Below, piece after piece: positions 23,644 to 30,211 of a DNA stretch of 59,188 nt. The stretch is taken from assembly GCF_023228785.1 (NCBI RefSeq), contig NZ_JALOAN010000013.1:1-59188 (forward strand), in the 5' to 3' direction. The notes beneath the pieces were generated by a model. The model ran no database searches and had not been told where the DNA came from. It saw nothing but the letters and a program-made list of their open reading frames with translations. This DNA is from Sulfurimonas sp. GTDB lineage: Bacteria > Campylobacterota > Campylobacteria > Campylobacterales > Sulfurimonadaceae. Position numbers and translations under genes: made by a program. Numbering within the stretch: position 1 is the first letter of the stretch; every line of letters begins with the position of its first letter.

Positions 23644-23931
23644 TCACAATATACTTTCATATAAATCTTCATACCTGCTATTATTTTTGCATATCAACTC
23701 TTCTTTCCACTCTCGTTTCCAGTTTTTTAGTTGTTTTTCTCTCTCAATTGCAGTTTGAATATCATCATAAATTTCATAATAGACTAGTTTATTTAGATTA
23801 TATTTTGAACTAAAACTATTTACATGTTTTTCTTTATGTTCATAAACTCTTTTGACTATATCTGAAGTAACTCCAATATAAAGAACCTTGTTTGTTATGT
23901 TTGTTAAGATATACACATAAGATTTTCTCAT
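23644..23931 (-). CDS. Small GIY-YIG nuclease domain protein
   Basis: This 95-residue stand-alone GIY-YIG domain has YVYILTNITNKVLYIGVTSD (the GIY...YIG strands), the catalytic Arg region IVKRVYEHK, a Tyr-rich middle and AIEREKQLKNWKREWKEELI at the end. Such proteins are single-domain endonucleases of unsettled function. The gene sits entirely inside repeat clusters II and III. A TACAAT -10 box lies 6 nt before its ATG and no ribosome binding site is seen. A role in moving or processing the repeats is speculation. Confidence 0.85.
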   Translation of the reverse strand: MRKSYVYILTNITNKVLYIGVTSDIVKRVYEHKEKHVNSFSSKYNLNKLVYYEIYDDIQTAIEREKQLKNWKREWKEELICKNNSRYEDLYESIL

Positions 23932-23937
23932 AGTTTT

Positions 23938-23943
23938 ATTGTA
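23938..23943 (-). promoter_or_regulatory. -10 box giving a leaderless GIY-YIG mRNA
   Basis: TACAAT on the minus strand, then 6 nt (AAAACT), then ATG at 23931. This is the same geometry as the helicase and panB promoters in this window. Confidence 0.5.
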
Positions 23944-23961
23944 ACAATTTTAAAGTTTTGA

Positions 23962-24376
23962 GATCCTGAATCAAGTTCAGGATGACGTTGATAGTAGATC
24001 TTGGATTGTGTTCAAGATGGCAACATTTCAGTCATTACGAACTCAATATTTCCGTCATTGCGTACTCACTATTTCCATCATTTCTGGTTCAATATCTCCG
24101 TCATTGCGGGCTAGACCCGCAATCTCATCAGGGTTTAAAACTATTTCACTTGTCAAAACCTCAAGAGATCCTGAATCAAGTTCAGGATGACGTTGATAGC
24201 AGATCTTGGATTGTGTTCAAGATGGCAACATTTCAGTCATTACTGACTCATTCTTTCCGTCATTGTGGGTTCACTCTTTCCGTCATTACGAACTCAATAT
24301 TTCCGTCATTGCGTACTCACTATTTCCATCATTTCTGGTTCAATATCTCCGTCATTGCGGGCTAGACCCGCAATCT
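23962..24376. repeat. Repeat cluster III: palindromes A/B plus two 23-bp arrays
   Basis: Palindrome A is at 23962-23987 and 24167-24192. Stem-altered variants are at 23997-24022 and 24202-24227. Inverted B is at 24099-24126 and 24350-24376. The 23-bp units begin at 24030, 24053 and 24076 before the first B, and at 24235, 24258, 24281, 24304 and 24327 before the second. The order A, variant A, 23-bp array, B is the same as in cluster II. Confidence 0.9.
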
Positions 24377-24387
24377 ATTTTTACACT

Positions 24388-24416
24388 TTGCAAGAATCTT
24401 CCTAAAAATGTATAAT
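24388..24416 (+). promoter_or_regulatory. Promoter of the receiver-receiver-GGDEF gene
   Basis: TTGCAA at 24388-24393, a 17-nt spacer, and a perfect TATAAT at 24411-24416. The ATG at 24423 lies exactly 6 nt further, at the predicted +1, so the transcript should be leaderless. The promoter starts about 12 nt after the last repeat. Confidence 0.6.
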
Positions 24417-24422
24417 AGCGCC

Positions 24423-25670
24423 ATGAAAAGAATATTAATTGTAGAAGACAACAAAACACTAGCAAAACTCTTGGCAAAAAAAGTAGAAACATCACTAAAG
24501 TATGAAGTAGATGTTGCTTACAAATTTTCAGAAGCGAAATTATTTTTAAAGAAATACGACTATTTTATAGCGCTTCTTGATATCAACCTTCCAGATGCGC
24601 CAAATGGCGAGATCGTAGACTATGTGCTAAACAAAGGTGTTCGCAGTATAGTCCTTAGTGGAAATATAGATAAAGATTTTAGAAAAAAATTACTTGCTAA
24701 AAACATCATCGACTATGTAAATAAAGGTGGTGTAAATGACATAAATTACATCATAAATACACTTCAAAGACTCGAGAAAAATCAAAATCACAACATCTTA
24801 GTAGTTGATGATTCTATGGTTTTTAGAAGTCAGATGAAGAGTATGCTTGAAAATCTGTTTTATGAGGTCATTACTGTGGCTCATGGTGAAGAAGCTTTGG
24901 GAATGTTAAACTCACACCTAAACATTTCTATGGTTATTACTGACTACAATATGCCCGTTATGAACGGACTAGAACTTACAAATGAGATAAGAAAAAACTA
25001 TAACAAAACTGAACTTTGCATCGTTGCCATATCTTCAAACAATGATGAAGAAATAAATGCTCTGTTTTTAAAGCAAGGTGCAAATGATTACATCAAAAAA
25101 CCTTTCTCAAAAGAAGAGTTTTCTTGTCGTATAAACAACTCCATAGAGGCATTAGAAAACATTCAATACATCACAAATCATGCAAATAGAGACTTTTTAA
25201 CAGGTCTTTATAATCGTAGATATTTCTTTGAAAATATGAATGAATATATGGAAGATATAAAATTAAGTGGCGAGAGATTTGCCATAGCAATGTTAGATAT
25301 TGACTTTTTTAAAAAGATAAATGACACTTATGGACACGATATTGGTGACAAAGTTATAGTCGCTATTTCAGAGGTTTTAAGAACAAATACAAGCTACAGA
25401 GATATAGTTGCTAGATTTGGCGGTGAAGAGTTTTGTGTGGTCTTGAAAAACATAAACCAGTATAGTGTTAGTGAGATCTTAGAAAGACTCAGACAAGAGA
25501 TTGAAGACTTTGCATTTGTTGTAGATTCAGCTAATGAGGTAAAGTTTACTATCTCTATAGGAGTGGCTTATCATGATGATTCTGAGACATTAGAAGAGAC
25601 GATAAACCAAGCAGATATGAATCTATATAACGCAAAACAAAATGGCAGAAACCAAGTAAATTTTGGCTAA
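24423..25670 (+). CDS. Two-receiver response regulator with GGDEF output
   Basis: This 415-residue protein has three parts. A first receiver domain (ILIVEDNKTLAKLL, phospho-Asp in LLDINLPDAPNG) is followed by a second receiver (ILVVDDSMVFRSQ, Asp in VITDYNMPVMNG, Lys in YIKKPFS). A diguanylate cyclase domain from about residue 255 has LTGLYNRRYF and an intact ARFGGEEFCVVL active site, and its SIGVAYHDD end is present. I see no clear RxxD inhibitory site before GGEEF. It should make cyclic-di-GMP under two-component control. An in-frame ATG at 24408 overlaps the -10 box and is unlikely to be used. Confidence 0.9.
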   Translation: MKRILIVEDNKTLAKLLAKKVETSLKYEVDVAYKFSEAKLFLKKYDYFIALLDINLPDAPNGEIVDYVLNKGVRSIVLSGNIDKDFRKKLLAKNIIDYVNKGGVNDINYIINTLQRLEKNQNHNILVVDDSMVFRSQMKSMLENLFYEVITVAHGEEALGMLNSHLNISMVITDYNMPVMNGLELTNEIRKNYNKTELCIVAISSNNDEEINALFLKQGANDYIKKPFSKEEFSCRINNSIEALENIQYITNHANRDFLTGLYNRRYFFENMNEYMEDIKLSGERFAIAMLDIDFFKKINDTYGHDIGDKVIVAISEVLRTNTSYRDIVARFGGEEFCVVLKNINQYSVSEILERLRQEIEDFAFVVDSANEVKFTISIGVAYHDDSETLEETINQADMNLYNAKQNGRNQVNFG

Positions 25671-25690
25671 TAACTTTTTAAAACTCAAGA

Positions 25691-25957
25691 GATCCTGAAT
25701 CAAGTTCAGGATGACGTTGATGTTAGATCCCGAATCAAGTTCAGGATGACGTTGATGTTAGATCCCGAATCAAGTTCAGGATGACGTTGATGTTAGATCC
25801 CGAATCAAGTTCAGGATGACGTTGGTGTTAGATCCTGAATCAAGTTCAGGATGACGGGTTCTTGTCATTGCGGACTCAGCCTTTCCGTCATTGCGGGTTT
25901 AACATTTCGTCATTGTGGGCTTTTATCTCCGTCATTGCGGGCTTGACCCGCAATCTC
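25691..25957. repeat. Repeat cluster IV: five-copy 35-bp array of palindrome A plus B elements
   Basis: Palindrome A copies start at 25691, 25726, 25761, 25796 and 25831, an exact 35-bp period. The middle three carry C instead of T in the left arm. Decayed 23-bp-type units and a full inverted palindrome B at 25930-25957 follow. This fills the 297 bp between the GGDEF gene and the convergent VWA gene. Confidence 0.9.
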
Positions 25958-25967
25958 ATCAGGGTTT

Positions 25968-27095
25968 TTAAACTATTTCATTTCTCAAAACTATTAGCTC
26001 TCCAAAAGGGACTCTTTTTTCTTTTGGAGTTATCCACTTTACACTATATGGTGGCTCTTCTTTTGGAAATACACCATCAAGATCACTAAAATATAAAAGC
26101 AATTTCGTATCTTGAAGTTCCTCTTTTATAAACTCAAATACAGGTCTAAAGTCAGTGCCACCTCCACCTTCTATCTTTGCATCTAAACTATCTCCACCGT
26201 AAAAAGTAGTATGAGATCTTATCCTCTCATCACAAACTAAGAGATCTATCTCATAAGATGCTATGGTATTCATCAAGAAGTTCAACTCACTTAAAAACTC
26301 TCCTAAAAGTTCTTCATTAATAGATCCAGAGCTGTCTATGGCAACTACGAGTTTAAATTTCTCGCTTGTTGCTGATGGCAAGTAGATCCCAAGATACAAG
26401 AACTTTTTGTTTGGTGGCATCTGTGTATAATCGTCTTTGCTAAATCTATCGAGTGCCACTCTAAGCTCATCTCGCCAATCTATTTTTGAGTTAAGCTTGA
26501 GTGTAAAAAATCTCTCTAAACTTGTTGGCAGTTGTGAATCTTTTTCTTCTTTTTCTAAAATGGCTTTTGCAAACTCTTCAAATAGTTCATCTTCTACTAT
26601 TTGATTTTCATTAGCTGTTTGTTCTTCATTTTTTTCTATATCATCAGGATCTTGTGCCTCGTACTCCAATTCATCTCGCAAAAACTCCTCTTTAAGCTGG
26701 GCATAGATCTCCTCAGCATAAAGTCCACTAAATTTTTTAGAGTAGTGTGCTAGATCTGGACGATAAAGCCCATTTTCAACCAACATATCATTTATGGCAT
26801 AGTCAGTAGCTAACTGCCACAACCAACCACTTCTAGAGTTTTTACGAGACTCATGAGCTAGAGTTGCATGCATTGCAGCATTTGCTAAAACAAACTCCAT
26901 CTCAGCCAAACTTATTTCAGAAAAAAACTCATCATTGTACTCAAGAGTTTTACCATTACTTTTAAAAGCTTGTATGTCATCATTTTTTGATAGTTCAAGC
27001 TTAGATGCAAGAGTTCCAAAAAAAGGATATTCTACTAAGAGTTTTGACTTTGCTTGAGAGATTTTATTGTCAATTTGCGACATCTTTATATCCAT
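25968..27095 (-). CDS. VWA-like protein with degenerate metallopeptidase-like domain (DUF2201 type)
   Basis: This 375-residue protein has an N-terminal domain like the putative metallopeptidase part of DUF2201 proteins (AMHATLAHESR, WLWQLATDYAINDMLVENG). The usual HEXXH reads NAAMH, so zinc catalysis is doubtful. An acidic linker and a C-terminal VWA domain follow, with an intact MIDAS (VVAIDSSGSINEE, GGGTDFRP, FSDLDG). Relatives are normally paired with a MoxR ATPase gene; none is adjacent here. A TATAAT box at 27107-27112 precedes the ATG by 11 nt. Confidence 0.75.
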   Translation of the reverse strand: MDIKMSQIDNKISQAKSKLLVEYPFFGTLASKLELSKNDDIQAFKSNGKTLEYNDEFFSEISLAEMEFVLANAAMHATLAHESRKNSRSGWLWQLATDYAINDMLVENGLYRPDLAHYSKKFSGLYAEEIYAQLKEEFLRDELEYEAQDPDDIEKNEEQTANENQIVEDELFEEFAKAILEKEEKDSQLPTSLERFFTLKLNSKIDWRDELRVALDRFSKDDYTQMPPNKKFLYLGIYLPSATSEKFKLVVAIDSSGSINEELLGEFLSELNFLMNTIASYEIDLLVCDERIRSHTTFYGGDSLDAKIEGGGGTDFRPVFEFIKEELQDTKLLLYFSDLDGVFPKEEPPYSVKWITPKEKRVPFGELIVLRNEIV

Positions 27096-27106
27096 TTTTT
27101 AAAGCT

Positions 27107-27112
27107 ATTATA
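27107..27112 (-). promoter_or_regulatory. -10 box of the VWA/DUF2201 gene
   Basis: TATAAT on the minus strand, 11 nt before the ATG, predicts a leader of about 5 nt. No ribosome binding site is visible. Confidence 0.45.
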
Positions 27113-27171
27113 TCACTTGCATATTATAGGTTAATAAAGGTTACTCCTTATAAGTTGTTTACATATATTAT

Positions 27172-27179
27172 GGTACTAT
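27172..27179 (+). promoter_or_regulatory. Candidate extended -10 of the TPR membrane protein gene
   Basis: G-G-TACTAT with a TG one base before (TGGTACTAT) lies about 31 nt before the ATG. No -35 match is seen. Confidence 0.35.
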
Positions 27180-27210
27180 TTTTGCTTATTGAAGTATTAA
27201 AACAGGGTGG

Positions 27211-29568
27211 ATGATGGCTGAAGATTTTGATGATATTATCATTATTGAAGAGAGTGATGCTGTTGAAGTAGAATCACTAAATGTCCACGAAGAAGAACCA
27301 GATGCTTCTTCTTCACAAAAACAAAAAATCATCATCCTTGCTGTTGGTATTTTTATAATCATACTTATCCTAGTTATATCTCTCTTTTTTTTGCTAAAGC
27401 CATCTAAGATTGAGCAAAGACTTTCATTTGATCCGATAGAAACTAAACTCAAAGAAGAGACTACTATACCCATAGAGCCTACAAAACTTGAAAATATGAT
27501 TGCAAAAGCAAATTATTTATACTCAACTGGTTCAAAAGATGAAGCTCTCTTTTTATATGAAAAAATTGCACTCTATAGTGAGGCTATCTCAGTTTATAAC
27601 CTTGGAGTAGCTCAACTAAAGGACAAGACTTATGACTTGGCATTGCAAACCTTTAAAAAAGCTATAGTCAATGATGAAAAAAGATGTGTAAGTGCAATAA
27701 ATGCTGCAGTTTGCTCTTTACATCTAAAAGATAAAAAGAGTTTTGATTACTACATAGATCTAGCCTATGCTTATCTCCCTAAAGAGAAAAATAAAGATCA
27801 ATACTCTTACTACTATGCACTCATTAACTACTATAAAAACAACTATCTTGAAGCTCTAAGTGCTTTAGAGAATCCAACTGGCAATGAATATCCTATAACT
27901 CAAAAACATCTACGAGCTAAGATAAACGCTCTATTTTCTAACAACGATAAAGCTATCGAAGCTATGGAAGAAGATTTTAATGCTGAGGACTCCTTTAGTA
28001 TAGCCCTACTTTACGCAAGAATTGGTGATCTAACTCTTGCCTTAAAACACTTAGAAGAAGCAATTGTTAAAAACATTGAACCAGTTAAAGCCTCTGTTGC
28101 ACAAGCCTATATAAATTTAAAAGCTGGGCGTATTAACACAGCAGGAAAACAGTTAAAAAACATCACAGATATGTTTCCAGAAGAAGTATATAAGCCTTAT
28201 CCAGTCTCTGTAACATTAAAAGAATCTCTTTTTGATCCGCTACAAGCTCAGATCAGATATAGAAACAAACTCAAAAATTCAAAAGAATTTACTTATCTTA
28301 AGATCTTCTACTTCTCTCCATATAAAATCTTCAATGCGGATCAGACTATCAGCAACATACAAAAAGGAAATGCAAATATCTATATAGACAATATCTCAAG
28401 CGCAAAAGAGTACTTACAAAGAAGTGCATCTTCATCAAATGTAAATCAAGGAATCGTAAAAGCTATCAAAAATGCTATGGATTTTAAACTAAGAGATGCA
28501 AATGAAGAATTTCAAAGGCTAGAGCAACTTCAACCAAAACACTCTATTTTGCAATATAATTTAGCTCTAACTTATGCTCAGATGGGAAATATCGACAAAG
28601 CACACGAGCATTTTTTACGTTCTTACCATTTAGATGCAAAAAACTATCTCTCTGGCATCTATGCTATTATGACAAGCCAGTTAATAAACAAAGAAAACAT
28701 AACTTTAGTAAATATATTAAAAGAATCTATTATGTTAGAAGAACCTAGCGAAGAGCTAGATCTGTACAACACACTTTTAGCTATAAGCGATGACAACATC
28801 CTATCTATCTCAGATTGGTTAGACAAAGATTATGAAAACAAACCTCTATACCTAGCTCTTGACACCATTATAGCGCTCAAGTTAAACAACAAAGATATTG
28901 CGAAAAAAGCATCACACAAACTAACTCTACTTTTACCAAATGAGATAGTCCCTCACATGATATACATAGGTGCACATTTTATAGATTTAAGACCAAAAGA
29001 TTATGCAAATGAAGTTTTAAACTACCTAAAGGTGCAAAAATTCAGCTTTAACGATCTCTATTATGGTCCATATCTAACAAGATATCTATACACTCAACAA
29101 AATCTTATAACAGGTAAGCTATTTTTTCTAAGAAAACAGCTAAGACGTGTCCTAGAAACAACTAAAGGTGATACACATGAGATAGTAGCTGCCTTAGCCC
29201 TTGCATCCATCTATGATGGTGCTTATGAAGAGTCTTATACTCTATATAATCATCTTATAGATGATTTAAAAGTAAGAGATGCAAATACTCTGTTTTTAGG
29301 GGCTGTTGCATCTACTGCTGCAGATCACCATGCCAATGCCATAGCACTTTTAGAGTTATCTAAGATGAAAGATGGGAGTTTTACAGAGAGTCGCTACGCC
29401 CTTGGACTCTTGTATCTTGAAGTACAAAATAACCAAGGTGCAGCTATACAATTCTCAAGGATAGGCGACAATGGTTTTTCGTCTGAGTATTTTAACTTTG
29501 ATATTGACTTAGATAAGCTTTTATTTCAAAAAGAACAAGAGCTAAAAAAGAGAGTTAGCTCTTTATAA
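27211..29568 (+). CDS. TPR membrane protein, candidate flagellar motor scaffold PflB
   Basis: This 785-residue protein has a short acidic cytoplasmic N-terminus (EDFDDIIIIEESDAVEVESL), one membrane segment at about residues 38-62 (IIILAVGIFIIILILVISLF), and a long periplasmic part of TPR-like helix pairs (for example LFLYEKIALYSEAISVYNLG, NLALTYAQMGNIDKAHEHFL). Size and topology match PflB of the Campylobacterota flagellar motor (single membrane helix, periplasmic TPR superhelix). That name is an inference from architecture; no flagellar gene is adjacent. It is convergent with the Psd-like gene, 10 nt apart. Confidence 0.6.
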   Translation: MMAEDFDDIIIIEESDAVEVESLNVHEEEPDASSSQKQKIIILAVGIFIIILILVISLFFLLKPSKIEQRLSFDPIETKLKEETTIPIEPTKLENMIAKANYLYSTGSKDEALFLYEKIALYSEAISVYNLGVAQLKDKTYDLALQTFKKAIVNDEKRCVSAINAAVCSLHLKDKKSFDYYIDLAYAYLPKEKNKDQYSYYYALINYYKNNYLEALSALENPTGNEYPITQKHLRAKINALFSNNDKAIEAMEEDFNAEDSFSIALLYARIGDLTLALKHLEEAIVKNIEPVKASVAQAYINLKAGRINTAGKQLKNITDMFPEEVYKPYPVSVTLKESLFDPLQAQIRYRNKLKNSKEFTYLKIFYFSPYKIFNADQTISNIQKGNANIYIDNISSAKEYLQRSASSSNVNQGIVKAIKNAMDFKLRDANEEFQRLEQLQPKHSILQYNLALTYAQMGNIDKAHEHFLRSYHLDAKNYLSGIYAIMTSQLINKENITLVNILKESIMLEEPSEELDLYNTLLAISDDNILSISDWLDKDYENKPLYLALDTIIALKLNNKDIAKKASHKLTLLLPNEIVPHMIYIGAHFIDLRPKDYANEVLNYLKVQKFSFNDLYYGPYLTRYLYTQQNLITGKLFFLRKQLRRVLETTKGDTHEIVAALALASIYDGAYEESYTLYNHLIDDLKVRDANTLFLGAVASTAADHHANAIALLELSKMKDGSFTESRYALGLLYLEVQNNQGAAIQFSRIGDNGFSSEYFNFDIDLDKLLFQKEQELKKRVSSL

Positions 29569-29578
29569 CTCATGCTTT

Positions 29579-30211
29579 TTATGAAAAGTATCCTACCAAT
29601 GATTGAGATGCATCAACTTCTTGTCCGATGCTAAGATTTACTCTAAAATTATGAGGCAGATATATAGTTGTGATGCCATTTATCATCAAACCATATCTAG
29701 CTCCTTGAAGAGTGTTTTGTTTTGTATTTAAATCTACTTTTATAGTATCAAAACTCTGTTTTAACATATGTTTTACTTTGATAGTGTTTTTAAAACTATC
29801 CTCAAAAACTATCTCAACTCTCTCATTTAGATCTTTTGATAGTGGAGAATCTTTTGAGAGCCTTGCTCCACGCTTTATATCTAGAGACTTTACAATAGCA
29901 CTTAGCGGTATGCGAAGTAGAGAGACATCAAAATAACTACTATTTATCTCAACCTTATAAGCATACTCACTATCATCAAGCTCTTCTATAGCTATAACAG
30001 TTCCATCCACTGGAGAGACTACACTCTTTACTTCAAGGATTGGAGACATTCTCTCAGGATTTCTATATACAAGTAACAAAAAAAGCACCATAACAAAAGA
30101 GAGAAACTCAAAAAAATCAAAATCAAAGATAGTAAAAAAAACAAATGCTAAAAAAGTAAAACCTATGCGATTAAAACCCTCTTTTGCAATTGGTAAGAGA
30201 TTATTGTTCAT
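29579..30211 (-). CDS. Phosphatidylserine-decarboxylase-related membrane protein, active site lost
   Basis: This protein of about 210 residues has two hydrophobic segments near the N-terminus, then the Psd-A-like pattern YRNPER...SPVDGTVIAIEEL and a C-terminal RYGLMINGITTIYLP. In active enzymes the latter reads GxIxFGSR, where Gly-Ser is cleaved to form the pyruvoyl group; here it is NGI, with no Ser. The NVH-containing segment is also replaced (YFDVSLLRIPL). It is probably not a decarboxylase. Start ATG 30211 gives the usual family length; the longer frame to 30259 runs into ftsH. It overlaps ftsH by 11 nt. Confidence 0.65.
   Translation of the reverse strand: MNNNLLPIAKEGFNRIGFTFLAFVFFTIFDFDFFEFLSFVMVLFLLLVYRNPERMSPILEVKSVVSPVDGTVIAIEELDDSEYAYKVEINSSYFDVSLLRIPLSAIVKSLDIKRGARLSKDSPLSKDLNERVEIVFEDSFKNTIKVKHMLKQSFDTIKVDLNTKQNTLQGARYGLMINGITTIYLPHNFRVNLSIGQEVDASQSLVGYFS

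Noticed and set aside
23146..23664. 172-codon open frame on the plus strand and similar frames at 23982-24415
   Set aside because: They are translated copies of the palindrome and 23-bp repeats (recurrent EILNQVQDD and CGLDPQS peptides), with no ribosome binding site and no domain. The palindromes are free of stops by chance in that frame.
24408..24422. Upstream ATG for the GGDEF response regulator
   Set aside because: It overlaps the TATAAT box itself, so it would not be in the transcript made from that promoter, and the receiver domain begins normally at 24423.
23190..25957. CRISPR array
   Set aside because: The 23-bp units touch each other without spacers, the 35-bp units have identical short spacers, and no cas gene is in the window.
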